Assembly (NCBI RefSeq): GCF_900104145.1
Contig: NZ_FNLB01000006.1
Coordinates: 207,001-271,000 of the forward strand
Direction: 5' to 3'
Origin: Pseudovibrio sp. Tun.PSC04-5.I4
Lineage (GTDB): Bacteria > Pseudomonadota > Alphaproteobacteria > Rhizobiales > Stappiaceae
DNA length: 64,000 bases
The stretch's first letter is position 1. Each line of letters opens with the position of its first letter. The translations under genes were made by a program, and so were the position numbers. Below the pieces are notes generated by a model. The model did no database searches, had not been told where the DNA came from, and was given only the letters and a program-made list of their open reading frames with translations. This document shows positions 43,365-52,816 of the stretch, piece by piece.

Positions 43365-43844
43365 ATGCAGCTTGATCAACGTGATCTGGACATACTAAGA
43401 ATTCTTTCTGTTGAGGGACGAATTACCAAAGCAGCACTTGCAGATCGCATCGGGCTATCTCCGACACCTTGTTGGGACCGTCTAAAGAAATTGGAGAAAT
43501 CCGGCCTTATTGAGAGTTACGGAGCACGGATCAATCTCAAAAAACTAGGTCCGCATGTCACTGTTTTTGTTGCCGCAGAACTTGCTGATCACACCGCCGC
43601 CAGTTTTCATGCCTTTGAAACGGCCATGCAGCAATACGATGAGGTTGTATCCTGTTGGGCACTAGGTGGTGGCTTCGATTATCTGATGCAGATTGTGACG
43701 CGGGACATTGACGCTTATCAACGTTTGATTGATGCGATGCTGGACGCGCGTATCGGTTTGTCCCGCTACTTTACCTATATCGTAACGAAGCCGGTCAAGG
43801 GCAACGTAGCTCCCCCGTTGAATATTCTTTTCAATGCGCAATAG
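43365..43844 (+). CDS. doeX: Lrp/AsnC-family regulator (DoeX/AsnC)
   Basis: 159 residues from the ATG at 43365, chosen because AAAGGA sits 8 bases before it (an ATG at 43359 is too close). The HTH (LDILRILSVEGRITKAALAD, IGLSPTPCWDRLKKLEKSGL) is followed by an Lrp ligand domain. DoeX/AsnC regulators of ectoine clusters respond to alpha-acetyl-diaminobutyrate or diaminobutyrate. It is between eutE and ssd, as in Ruegeria. Confidence 0.88.
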   Translation: MQLDQRDLDILRILSVEGRITKAALADRIGLSPTPCWDRLKKLEKSGLIESYGARINLKKLGPHVTVFVAAELADHTAASFHAFETAMQQYDEVVSCWALGGGFDYLMQIVTRDIDAYQRLIDAMLDARIGLSRYFTYIVTKPVKGNVAPPLNILFNAQ

Positions 43845-43932
43845 CAGATGATTCCTCTGTAACAGACCTCGCATTCGGTCACATCCTCCGTCAAAAACAG
43901 GCACATTCCTCTGTGAATACGGAGGAAATGTC

Positions 43933-45408
43933 ATGTCAGAAACGGCCCTATCTGCGCGGACGGACATCACAGGTAAAGCCTTAGTGCGTTCCTTTTCCTA
44001 CATAAATGGGAAGTGGTGTGCGTCAAAAACAGGCGAAACATTTTCAATTACCGATCCGTCAAACGGTAATTACCTCGGGGATGTTGCAAGCCTCTCTGCA
44101 GAGGAATCAACTGCGGCAGTAACTGCGGCAGCGGCAGCTTTTCCCAAATGGTCGGGTTTGTTGCCACAAGAGCGTGCCGTTATTTTGCGTCGGTGGTTTG
44201 ACCTTCTGCTGGCTCACAAAGAAGACCTCGCTCGCATCATGGTCCTTGAGCAAGGCAAGCCTTTGTCTGAGGCACGCGGCGAGATCGATTACGGTGCAGC
44301 TTTTGTCGAGTTCTATGCCGAGGAAGCAAAACGTCCCAATATTGAAGGTGTCACCAGCCATCTAGCAGATGCAGAGGTGGAGCTCTGGCGCGAACCGGTT
44401 GGTGTCGCTGCCTTGATCACCCCTTGGAATTTCCCTTCTGCAATGCTGACACGGAAAGCTGCTGCCGCCCTGGCCGCTGGTTGCACCATAGTCGCGCATC
44501 CATCCGCCGAAACGCCCTACAGCGCGCTTGCTTTGGCAGAATTGGCAGAGCGTGCAGGATTTCCGGCAGGTGTTTTCAATGTGGTCACAGGGGTCGCGCC
44601 TGTGGTTGTTGAGCCTTGGACTAAGGATACCCGCGTGCGGGCATTGTCGTTCACAGGCTCTACACCAGTGGGCAAGCTGCTTTACCGCCAATCGGCAGCC
44701 ACAGTGAAACGTCTGGTACTCGAACTGGGCGGACATGCACCTGTCATCGTTTTCAAAGATGCTGATTTAAAAAATGCTGTCACTGAAGCGATGAAAGCCA
44801 AATTCGCCACATCGGGTCAGGATTGCCTTGGAGCAAACCGCATTTTCATAGAGCGCTCGATCTACGAAGACTTTTGTGAGGCTTTTACTAAATCTGCAAA
44901 GGCGTTGTCTGTCGGGTGTGGAATGGACGACCCGGACATTGGTCCACTGATGAATGAAAACGCCGTTCAGAAACAAGAAGAGCATGTTGCCGATGCCCTC
45001 GCAAAGGGTGCGCGCATAACATGTGGTGGCGCCCGGCACCCGTTGGGGCCACTCTTTTATCAGCCCACCGTTCTGGTCGATGTTCCAGCGGATGCCCGCA
45101 TCATGCATGAGGAAACCTTTGGCCCGGTTGCAGCAATTACCCCCTTCGATAGTGAGGAGGAAGTGATCGCGCTCGCCAACGATACAGAATTTGGATTGGT
45201 TGCCTATCTGCACAGCCTTGATCCCCGCAAGATTTACCGAGTGAGCCGCGCCCTTCAGTTTGGAATGGTTGCGGTGAATCGCACGAAAGTTACCGGTGCC
45301 CCCATTCCGTTTGGGGGCACAAAACAATCCGGTCTGGGCCGTGAAGGCGCACGGGTTGGCATGGAAGAATTCACTGAAATTAAATACCTCTGCCGCGACT
45401 GGGCATAA
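43933..45408 (+). CDS. ssd: Aldehyde dehydrogenase (succinate/aspartate-semialdehyde type)
   Basis: 491 residues, succinate-semialdehyde-dehydrogenase-like. Motifs: ALITPWNFPSAMLTRKAAAA, the catalytic Glu in VLELGGHAPVIVFKDAD, the catalytic Cys in TSGQDCLGANRIFIERSIYE, and HEETFGPVAAITPFDSEEEV. In this operon it should oxidise aspartate-semialdehyde, formed from diaminobutyrate by the aminotransferase, to aspartate. GGAGGAAATGTC precedes the ATG. Direct repeats of ATTCCTCTGT occur in the 88-bp spacer before it. Confidence 0.9.
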   Translation: MSETALSARTDITGKALVRSFSYINGKWCASKTGETFSITDPSNGNYLGDVASLSAEESTAAVTAAAAAFPKWSGLLPQERAVILRRWFDLLLAHKEDLARIMVLEQGKPLSEARGEIDYGAAFVEFYAEEAKRPNIEGVTSHLADAEVELWREPVGVAALITPWNFPSAMLTRKAAAALAAGCTIVAHPSAETPYSALALAELAERAGFPAGVFNVVTGVAPVVVEPWTKDTRVRALSFTGSTPVGKLLYRQSAATVKRLVLELGGHAPVIVFKDADLKNAVTEAMKAKFATSGQDCLGANRIFIERSIYEDFCEAFTKSAKALSVGCGMDDPDIGPLMNENAVQKQEEHVADALAKGARITCGGARHPLGPLFYQPTVLVDVPADARIMHEETFGPVAAITPFDSEEEVIALANDTEFGLVAYLHSLDPRKIYRVSRALQFGMVAVNRTKVTGAPIPFGGTKQSGLGREGARVGMEEFTEIKYLCRDWA

Positions 45409-45421
45409 GGAAGGACATGAC

Positions 45422-46795
45422 ATGCTAAGAAATGATCAACTCGCACAATGGGACCGCGAAAACTTTTTCCATCCCTCAACCCATTTGGCACAGCACGCGC
45501 GCGGAGAGACCCCAACCCGCGTGATTAAAACGGCCTCCGGTTCCTATATTGAGGACCGGGAAGGGCGCAAAATGCTGGATGCATTCGCAGGATTGTACTG
45601 TGTGAATGTGGGCTATGGCCGACAGGAAATTGCAGAAGCAATCGCTGCACAAGCCAAAGAACTGGCTTATTACCACTCCTACGTTGGACATGGAACCGAG
45701 GCTTCTATCACACTCTCCAAAATGATTTTGGGCCGTGCGCCCAGCAATATGTCCAAGGTTTACTTTGGTTTGAGCGGCTCTGATGCCAATGAAACCAACA
45801 TCAAACTGATTTGGTATTACAACAATATTTTAGGTCGCCCTGAGAAAAAACGTATTATCTCTCGCTGGCGTGGTTATCACGGATCGGGTCTTGTTACCGG
45901 GTCACTCACTGGTCTGGAGTTGTTCCATAAAAAGTTTGATCTGCCAGTTGAACAAGTCATTCATACCGAGGCTCCTTATTATTTCCGCCGTGACAATCTG
46001 GATCAAACAGAAGAACAGTTTGTCGCCCATTGCGTTGCTGAGCTGGAAGCTTTGATTGAGCGCGAAGGTGCCGATACAATCGCAGCCTTTATTGGCGAAC
46101 CTGTGTTGGGCACCGGTGGTATTGTTCCGCCACCAGCAGGATATTGGACTGCTATTCAAGCAGTGCTCAAAAAACACGACATTTTGCTTGTTGCTGATGA
46201 AGTGGTCACAGGCTTTGGCCGTCTTGGTTCCATGTTTGGCTCCGACCATTACGGCATTGAAGCGGATATCATCACCATCGCAAAAGGCCTTACATCCGCC
46301 TATGCGCCGCTTTCCGGTTCAATCATTTCTGACAAGGTCTGGAAAGTTCTGGAGCAAGGCACGGATGAATATGGCGCAATTGGTCATGGCTGGACATATT
46401 CCGCTCATCCAATCGGCGCTGCGGCTGGTGTTGCAAACCTTAAGCTTTTGGATGATCTGGACCTTATCCAAAAAGCAGGTTCTGTCGGTGCTTATCTCAA
46501 CACGACAATGACAGAAGCATTGGGAGATCATGCCAATGTGGGTGATATTCGTGGTGAAGGAATGCTCTGTGCTGTCGAATTCGTCAAAGACCGGGACAGC
46601 CGCACATTCTTTGACGCATCAGACAAAATAGGGCCGAAAATTTCAGCGGCACTGCTTTCTCAAGATTCAGTAATTGCACGGGCAATGCCTCAGGGTGACA
46701 TTCTCGGCTTTGCCCCACCATTCTGCCTAACCCGCGAAGAAGCAGACACCGTCGTGGCTGCTACGGCTAGCGCAGTAAAGTCTGTGTTGGGCTAA
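45422..46795 (+). CDS. atf: Class III aminotransferase (diaminobutyrate transaminase)
   Basis: 457 residues from the ATG at 45422 (GGAAGGACATGAC before it; the open frame continues back into ssd). Features: LDAFAGLYCVNVGYGRQEIA, GLSGSDANETNIKLIWYYNN, VADEVVTGFGRLGSMFGSDH and the PLP Lys in ITIAKGLTSAYAPLSG. It removes the gamma-amino group of 2,4-diaminobutyrate to give aspartate-semialdehyde (DoeD/Atf). It closes the ectoine operon. Confidence 0.9.
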   Translation: MLRNDQLAQWDRENFFHPSTHLAQHARGETPTRVIKTASGSYIEDREGRKMLDAFAGLYCVNVGYGRQEIAEAIAAQAKELAYYHSYVGHGTEASITLSKMILGRAPSNMSKVYFGLSGSDANETNIKLIWYYNNILGRPEKKRIISRWRGYHGSGLVTGSLTGLELFHKKFDLPVEQVIHTEAPYYFRRDNLDQTEEQFVAHCVAELEALIEREGADTIAAFIGEPVLGTGGIVPPPAGYWTAIQAVLKKHDILLVADEVVTGFGRLGSMFGSDHYGIEADIITIAKGLTSAYAPLSGSIISDKVWKVLEQGTDEYGAIGHGWTYSAHPIGAAAGVANLKLLDDLDLIQKAGSVGAYLNTTMTEALGDHANVGDIRGEGMLCAVEFVKDRDSRTFFDASDKIGPKISAALLSQDSVIARAMPQGDILGFAPPFCLTREEADTVVAATASAVKSVLG

Positions 46796-47312
46796 ATTTA
46801 CAATGATGCGAGTTGGAGATATCTTCAGCTTGCATCAAATTAAAGATTCAAGGCAACCACTCGGCGCTCTAAAACAAAATTCCACATAATTATATTGACA
46901 CTTTTACTAATATTATTTCAAATAATAAACTTGTGACTATTCCGGTCTCTCTATTCGGATTTACAGCAGCCTATGAAGCAATTTAGCGCATGCAGCAAAA
47001 ATAAGAAGTACCTCACCTGGTCTGACAAAGTAGATTCCCACCCCGCTGCTTTGAATTTCTATTTCCCGCTGCAAAACCTCCCTTCCTTACGAAGGCGTGC
47101 AAGCTCTTTGCCAGTATCCTAATGCGGCCCGGCCAATGATTTCTGAACCAGTCTAACTGTGCCAAGTTCCGAAGCCAGCTAGGCGATGCATTCGCCAACT
47201 TTGATGCCAACAATGGTTGACGCTTCGTTGTTCATTGTGTCTGCTGAACACGGTGTGATGTTGCACGGTCTTGGTGATCTGCACAATGTCTTGAGGCAGG
47301 GGAGCGTTTTTG
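46796..47312. other. Intergenic region after the ectoine operon
   Basis: 517 bp without a credible gene. An AT-rich segment near 46890-46930 has TTGACA (46894) and a palindrome TATTATTTCAAATAATA at 46911-46927, perhaps part of a promoter for the downstream gene. Nothing else stands out. Confidence 0.4.
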
Positions 47313-48584
47313 ATGTCTGTTCGCTCAATGTTAAAATCTCGAATTGCGGAATACATTACGAGCGAAAGTAGGGTATTGCGAAAGCGTAGGGCTTTTGAAA
47401 AGCAACGAAGGCGCACAGGTGCAGATCATGAAGTGCATTATTTTCATGATGCCGCGGATCCCTACGCGCATTTGACTCTTCAAGTGCTTGGCGAATTTCA
47501 AAACCGCTATGCAATCACATTGAAAATCCACCTCATATCCGGTCCTCCTGATTGGGCTGCACCCGAACGTTCAGCGTTGGAGGCATATGCGCTCGTCGAT
47601 TCCATGCGTCTTGCCGAGCACTATGGACTTGCAGAAACTAGCTCTGAAACTCCAAGTGCAGAACGTGTAGCCAGAGCTGAAACGTTGATGTCGCGCGACC
47701 TTGAATCTGATGAGTGTGTTGGCAAGCTTTTAGAGATCAGTTCTCGGTTGTGGTCCGGAGATGAATTACCAAGCAGCGCGGAACTTGATGCAGAGCGGAC
47801 AAAAGAAAAAGGTGATGCACGGCTAGCCGAGCTGGGTCATTATCTTGGCGCGACCTTTTACTATGGTGGGGAATGGTATTGGGGAGTGGATCGTTTCCAG
47901 TATTTGGAAGACCGCCTGCAGAAGCTTGGTCTTAGCAAAGCTCCCAACAAAATTGTTTCAACCGTGCCGAGGCCGTTGCCATCCCTTGCAGCTTCCACTG
48001 ATGTGAATATTGATTTCTTCCTGTCATTCAGGAGCCCGTATTCTTATCTCGCATTTGATCGAGCTTGCACTCTGAGCGATAGGGTCGGGGGGATGCTGAA
48101 TATTCGGCCTGTCTTGCCAATGGTAATGCGTGGTTTGCCTGTTCCATCTGCAAAACGAAAATATATCCTTTCCGACGCTGCACGTGAAGCTCGGTTTCAT
48201 GGCATTCCATTTGGAAGAATATGCGATCCTTTAGGCAAAGCTATCGAACGCGGATACTCACTGCTTGAATACGCTGACTCTAATGATCGGCTAAAAGAGT
48301 TTTGCGGAGCGTTCATGACTGGAGTGTGGTCCCAGGGCATTGATGCGAGTTCAGACCGTGGGCTTTCACGGATAGTTTCATGTGCTGGATTGGACTGGAA
48401 CGAAGCGAAGGATATTGTCGACAATGATGATTGGCGTGTCCAAGTAGAAGCCAATCGACAAGAACTGGTAAAGTTAGGGCTTTGGGGCGTGCCGAGTTTT
48501 CGCGTAGGTACGACTGGAATATGGGGGCAGGATCGCTTGTGGGTCATGGAAGACCCAGTGGCGAACTCCTCAGCATTCGTTTAG
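47313..48584 (+). CDS. Tandem DsbA-like / 2-hydroxychromene-2-carboxylate isomerase family protein
   Basis: 423 residues from the ATG at 47313 (GGGGAG upstream). Two thioredoxin-like DsbA/HCCA domains are present. The first begins near residue 40 (VHYFHDAADPYAHLTLQVLG). The second starts near residue 233 (NIDFFLSFRSPYSYLAFDRA), with RPVLPMVMRGLPVPSAKRKY and the cis-Pro region KLGLWGVPSFRVG. No CxxC is seen in either, so it is more like the glutathione-S-transferase-kappa/HCCA isomerase branch than a redox DsbA. The N-terminal domain looks more divergent. It stands alone, convergent with the dimethylglycine-dehydrogenase gene; the substrate is unknown. Confidence 0.8.
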   Translation: MSVRSMLKSRIAEYITSESRVLRKRRAFEKQRRRTGADHEVHYFHDAADPYAHLTLQVLGEFQNRYAITLKIHLISGPPDWAAPERSALEAYALVDSMRLAEHYGLAETSSETPSAERVARAETLMSRDLESDECVGKLLEISSRLWSGDELPSSAELDAERTKEKGDARLAELGHYLGATFYYGGEWYWGVDRFQYLEDRLQKLGLSKAPNKIVSTVPRPLPSLAASTDVNIDFFLSFRSPYSYLAFDRACTLSDRVGGMLNIRPVLPMVMRGLPVPSAKRKYILSDAAREARFHGIPFGRICDPLGKAIERGYSLLEYADSNDRLKEFCGAFMTGVWSQGIDASSDRGLSRIVSCAGLDWNEAKDIVDNDDWRVQVEANRQELVKLGLWGVPSFRVGTTGIWGQDRLWVMEDPVANSSAFV

Positions 48585-48635
48585 GTGGGCAGTAACCGGT
48601 GCTCGAATGTCTAACATGGTAATTTGGCCCTCTCG

Positions 48636-51197
48636 TTAACTCCGCGGTTTCACGTTTTCAGGGTCATAAAGTGGTTTGTAGCCAACTCCTGCGATCTCAA
48701 CGGGATATGTTTCGTCGAAATAGGAAACGTGCAATTTGCGCCCTGGCTGGCAGTAGTCCCGGGGTAGATAGGCTAGGGCGATGTTTTGGCCGATGTTGGG
48801 TCCAAACGCGATGGAGGTTGTGTAGGAGCGCCGGCCAAGGGCGTCCACCAGTGTCTCTCCGGTATCCGGGTTCATTACAGGCAAGGTACCCACCGGGTAG
48901 CGGGCGACACCCTGATTATCTAGATGGTCCGTCATCACCAGAGTGCAGAGTAGCGCGGGCTGGTGCTCTCGGGCGCGATATTCTATGTGCTTCGCCTTAC
49001 CTCGAAATTCCGCTGCTTTGACCTTCGGGCGAGCCAGATCAGCCTCAAAAAGGTTGTACTGGGTGTGCAGGTCCGCGTTTTGCAGGCGCAGGGATTTTTC
49101 CAGCCGACGTGAGTTTGCATAGGTCTCGATACCCACTGCTGTTATGCCAATTGACCGCAAAGCATCCCAAACGGCAAGACCATCCTCATAGGCCATATGC
49201 AGCTCCCAGCCTTGTTCGCCGACATAGGAGATACGGAATGCGGAGATTGTTTTGCCTGCAATTGTAATCGGGCGGATCGCAGCGAAGGGGAAGTTGTCGA
49301 GAGAGAGAGCCTCCGGGTCTTCTACAATTTTTTGGAGGTTTTCACGCGCGTTGGGTCCCCAGATGCCAATGGTGGTGAACTTCTCCGATACATCGGTGAT
49401 GGCGACATCAAAGCCCTTATCCTGAGCCACTCGTTGCATATATGTGCAATCCCGCGGCCCTGCATCTGCGCCGTTCACAAGACGGCAACTGTCTTCCATG
49501 CGGAACACTGTGAAATCGGCACGCACATTGCCCTCATCATCAAGCATGTGGGTATAGATCCCTTTGCCGATGTTTTTATCGCCCCCGATTTTGGCAGCGC
49601 AAAGCCATTCCATTAATTCGACATGATCAGGCCCTTCAATATCCGTGATGTGGAAATGAGAAAGGTTGATGATGCCGCAATCCTCGCTCATTTCGAGCTG
49701 TTCGGCATTGGAAACACGCCAGAAATGGCGGTTGTCCCACTCGTTCTCGCGTACTGGCACACGGTTACCGTGTTTTTCCAACAGGTGCTCATTGGCTGAG
49801 TAGCCGTGGGCGCGTTCCCAACCGCCAAGTTCCATGAAATAGCCGCCAAGCTCCACTTCGCGCTCATAGAACGGAGAGCGGCGAATTCCGCGTGCGTTTA
49901 CAAAGGGCTCACGCGGGTGGATTGGTGGGTTGTAGATCTTCTTTGCCGTTTCCCAGCAACGGTCGTGGATGAATTCCTCATCAAGTTGAAACTCATTGAA
50001 CCGGGAATAATCAATGGAGTTGTGGTCAATATCGGTGCGGCCATGTGTCATCCAGTCGGCAATGAGTTTGCCCATGCCGGGTCCGTCCTTGATCCAGATA
50101 CCGACTGCATACCAGAGTCCGCGCAGTTTGCGGCTCTCACCCATGGAGGGGTTGCCATCGGTTGATGTTTGAAGAAGACCGTTGAAGGAATGACCTTCAT
50201 TGTACCCGAGTTCAGCAAGGATTGGTGTCAGCTCCATCGCTCGCTCCAACGGTTCCATCACGTCCTCAAGTTCAAGATCTCGTTGTGAAGGGGAGAGGCG
50301 TGCCTGTTCTTTTTCGAGGATATCGCGCGGATGAACGAGACGCGGGTTTTCCTCAAAGTAGTAGCCCCATTCTATCTGACCACCCTCCGTGCTTTTGGGG
50401 TCGCCGGTATCGCGCATATAGGCAGAGTTGCCTTGATCTCGCAGCAATGGCATGCCGATTTCGAGACCTGTTTCCTCATACTTGTTATAGGGACCGAAGA
50501 AAGTAAGGGGGTGATCCACTGGCATGACTGGCAGGTCTTCGCCCGCCATCTCAGCAATCAAGCGGCCCCAGAGACCGGCACAAACGACAACATGGTCCGC
50601 ATAAATTGTACCACGCTCAGTTTTTACGCCCCTAACACGGCCACCTTCGGTGATGAGTTCGAGGGCCGAAGTGTTGGCGAAGATCTTGAGTTTACCCGCC
50701 TGTACCCCTTGATCGATAAGCTTACCAGCCACCGTTTGGGAGCGCGGAACAACGAGCCCTGCATCAGGATCCCACAAAGCACCCTGGATCTGGTCCTCTT
50801 CCAGCAGAGGGAACTTCTCCTTGGCTTCAGCTGAGCTGATAATCCTCACATTGGTTCCGAAGGCTTTGCCAGAGTCAACGCGCCGCCTGAGTTCAGCCAT
50901 ACGTTCGTCGTCGCCAATACGGGCAACTTCAAGTCCACCGATGCGTGCGTAATGTCCCATCTCCTCGTAAAAATCCATGGAGTACATGGTTGTCCAGCAT
51001 GTAAGGAGATCGTGGCTGGTTGCAAAGCAAAAATCGGATGCATGGGCTGTCGAGCCAATGTCGGTTGGGATACCTGACTTGTCGATACCAACAATGTCGT
51101 CCCAACCGTTTTCAATGAGGTGATGCACCACCGAGGCACCAACAATACCGCCCGCGCCAACAATAACGACTTTAGCTCTGTCGGGAAATGCGGACAT
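48636..51197 (-). CDS. Dimethylglycine/sarcosine dehydrogenase-type flavoprotein (FAD + GcvT)
   Basis: 853 residues. The N-terminal DAO domain has the FAD motif VVIVGAGGIVGASVVHHLIE and the HASDFCFAT region; a linker (NEFQLDEEFIHDRCWETAKK) leads to a GcvT-like folate domain (GIINLSHFHITDIEGPDHVE ... GEQGWELHMAYEDGLAVWDA) and the terminal aminomethyltransferase barrel. It would demethylate dimethylglycine, passing the methyl to tetrahydrofolate. The context with gbcAB, sox and purU genes supports the betaine-to-glycine route, filling the dimethylglycine step. AAAGGATTGAAAAC precedes the ATG. Confidence 0.88.
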   Translation of the reverse strand: MSAFPDRAKVVIVGAGGIVGASVVHHLIENGWDDIVGIDKSGIPTDIGSTAHASDFCFATSHDLLTCWTTMYSMDFYEEMGHYARIGGLEVARIGDDERMAELRRRVDSGKAFGTNVRIISSAEAKEKFPLLEEDQIQGALWDPDAGLVVPRSQTVAGKLIDQGVQAGKLKIFANTSALELITEGGRVRGVKTERGTIYADHVVVCAGLWGRLIAEMAGEDLPVMPVDHPLTFFGPYNKYEETGLEIGMPLLRDQGNSAYMRDTGDPKSTEGGQIEWGYYFEENPRLVHPRDILEKEQARLSPSQRDLELEDVMEPLERAMELTPILAELGYNEGHSFNGLLQTSTDGNPSMGESRKLRGLWYAVGIWIKDGPGMGKLIADWMTHGRTDIDHNSIDYSRFNEFQLDEEFIHDRCWETAKKIYNPPIHPREPFVNARGIRRSPFYEREVELGGYFMELGGWERAHGYSANEHLLEKHGNRVPVRENEWDNRHFWRVSNAEQLEMSEDCGIINLSHFHITDIEGPDHVELMEWLCAAKIGGDKNIGKGIYTHMLDDEGNVRADFTVFRMEDSCRLVNGADAGPRDCTYMQRVAQDKGFDVAITDVSEKFTTIGIWGPNARENLQKIVEDPEALSLDNFPFAAIRPITIAGKTISAFRISYVGEQGWELHMAYEDGLAVWDALRSIGITAVGIETYANSRRLEKSLRLQNADLHTQYNLFEADLARPKVKAAEFRGKAKHIEYRAREHQPALLCTLVMTDHLDNQGVARYPVGTLPVMNPDTGETLVDALGRRSYTTSIAFGPNIGQNIALAYLPRDYCQPGRKLHVSYFDETYPVEIAGVGYKPLYDPENVKPRS

Positions 51198-51275
51198 GTT
51201 TTCAATCCTTTATTTCAACAAAATTGGCGCGTTCTGTGGGCGGGAACATACGGATATTACCGGTGCTGATCGCCT

Positions 51276-52133
51276 TCAGGGAGTAAAGACCACAGTGCTG
51301 TTGTTGTTGAGCATCACACGACCTTCAAGGTGGTATTTGACGGCTCGTGCCAGCACGCGGGGCTCAATATCGCGACCCGATGCCACAAAATCTTCAGCAG
51401 ACATACCATGGCTTACCCGCTCAGTTTCCTGCTCGATAATCGGGCCTTCGTCCAGATCAGGCGTTACATAATGGGCGGTCGCGCCAATTAGTTTTACGCC
51501 GCGATCATGCGCCTGATGGTAAGGCTTGGCACCTTTGAAACTTGGCAGGAAGGAATGGTGAATATTAATGAGCATGCCATACAGTTGACTGGATATTTCA
51601 TCCGTCAGAACCTGCATGTAACGGGCAAGCACCACCAGTTCGGCATTGGTTCCGTTGATGAGATCAGCCAGTTTGGCTTCCTGCTCCTGCTTGTTCTCTT
51701 TGTTTACAGGCCAATGATAGAACGGAATGTTTTCGTGCCCTGCGACCCGTCGTGCATCCTCATGGTTGGACACAATTGCGACGACTTCAGCATCGAGCCA
51801 GCCAACCTTGATCTGATAGAGCAAGTGCAACATGGCATGGTCGAACCTCGATACCATGATGATGATCTTGGGACGTCGAGACAAATCCTCGACCTTCAGT
51901 CTCATTTTGAACCGGTCAACGGCTGGGGAAAGAGCGAGTTCGATAGCAGCCTTGTCTACATTTTCTGGTGCGCTTACGGCAACCCGTAGAAAAAACTGGT
52001 TCGTCTTTCGATCGCAGAATTGATTGGCTTCTACGATGTTTGCAGAACGTGACGCCAGTGCTGATGTGACTGCGGAAACAATGCCCGGCTGATCAACACA
52101 GGCAATACGTAAGATAATGGACGTGTGTTTCAC
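51276..52133 (-). CDS. purU: Formyltetrahydrofolate deformylase
   Basis: 285 residues. An N-terminal ACT domain (IILRIACVDQPGIVSAVTSA) is followed by the formyltransferase-like domain with NIHHSFLPSFKGAKPYHQAH (Asn-His catalytic pair) and GATAHYVTPDLDEGPIIEQE (His and Asp). It hydrolyses 10-formyl-THF to formate and THF. In demethylation clusters it recycles the folate loaded by dimethylglycine and sarcosine oxidation. It lies 78 bp upstream of the dimethylglycine-dehydrogenase gene and is divergent from the GbdR-like regulator. Confidence 0.93.
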   Translation of the reverse strand: MKHTSIILRIACVDQPGIVSAVTSALASRSANIVEANQFCDRKTNQFFLRVAVSAPENVDKAAIELALSPAVDRFKMRLKVEDLSRRPKIIIMVSRFDHAMLHLLYQIKVGWLDAEVVAIVSNHEDARRVAGHENIPFYHWPVNKENKQEQEAKLADLINGTNAELVVLARYMQVLTDEISSQLYGMLINIHHSFLPSFKGAKPYHQAHDRGVKLIGATAHYVTPDLDEGPIIEQETERVSHGMSAEDFVASGRDIEPRVLARAVKYHLEGRVMLNNNSTVVFTP

Positions 52134-52812
52134 TGAATTTGTTCCGTTTTAACTGAGGAGGTGTCGCAGTAGGGTTACCAGCTTCAGACGATCGTTTTCT
52201 ACCGGGGTGTCTTCAAAATGATTTGAAGAACCTCTTTTCAAAGACTGATCCGCAAGGGTTGCCTATTCAGCCGAGGTCAGGCAATGGCCTAGACGATGGC
52301 GTGACCCTCTGATTTGAATTTGAACTCCCGGCTCAGACGCTCCTCCCATAGTCACAAAATCCAGTTTTCAGTTTCTAGAAAATAATTTGGCGACTTTTTG
52401 GGGCGAAAAATAGGATGTTTGCGTCAAAGCGGGATTACCGACACGACAAATTTGGCAAGTTACCCTGTATCTTAGAGCCTAAGATCGTCGCTTAAATTTT
52501 CGCTGCGGAATGCATAGCCAACTTCGCAGAAGTTAAGTATAAATACGGCATGACTTACACATGTTCGTTTCGCATTGACGTGCTTCGTATTCGAGAGAAA
52601 GCAAACCTGAGTATCGCTCAGGTTGCCGGGTGCTCCTGCGAACGGGTGGTCCGTGTAAGACGCCAACTCAAGTCCTTGGGTCTTGGATTGAGCCTCGGCA
52701 AGGTAATGCTGCACAGAGGTCGGAATGACTTGGACACAATTTTCAAAGTCGGAAATTGGGCTGCCCACACGCAGCAGTTTGCTGATCTTCTTTTTGAGGA
52801 GCAACAAATTGC
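52134..52812. promoter_or_regulatory. Divergent region between purU and the AraC regulator gene
   Basis: 679 bp. The first 400 bp are AT-rich and show no gene. A possible 88-codon frame lies at 52550-52816 and is listed separately. The promoters for purU (leftward) and the regulator (rightward) must be here, but no clear operator was recognised. Confidence 0.4.
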
Positions 52813-52816
52813 ATGA
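52550..52816 (+). CDS. Possible small protein overlapping the start of the AraC regulator
   Basis: An 88-codon frame whose TGA overlaps the regulator's ATG as ATGA, an arrangement typical of translational coupling. The N-terminal part (VLRIREKANLSIAQVAGCSC) has an HTH-like look, reminiscent of transposase leader regions (IS630 type), but the rest is not recognised. No good ribosome site precedes its ATG. It may be a chance frame, a degraded transposase start, or a leader peptide. Confidence 0.3.
   Translation: MTYTCSFRIDVLRIREKANLSIAQVAGCSCERVVRVRRQLKSLGLGLSLGKVMLHRGRNDLDTIFKVGNWAAHTQQFADLLFEEQQIA

Noticed and set aside
43855..43932. ATTCCTCTGT direct repeats and TACGGAGG before ssd considered as a riboswitch or CRISPR-like array
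   Set aside because: Only two copies and no conserved secondary structure; probably a short spacer with a ribosome site.
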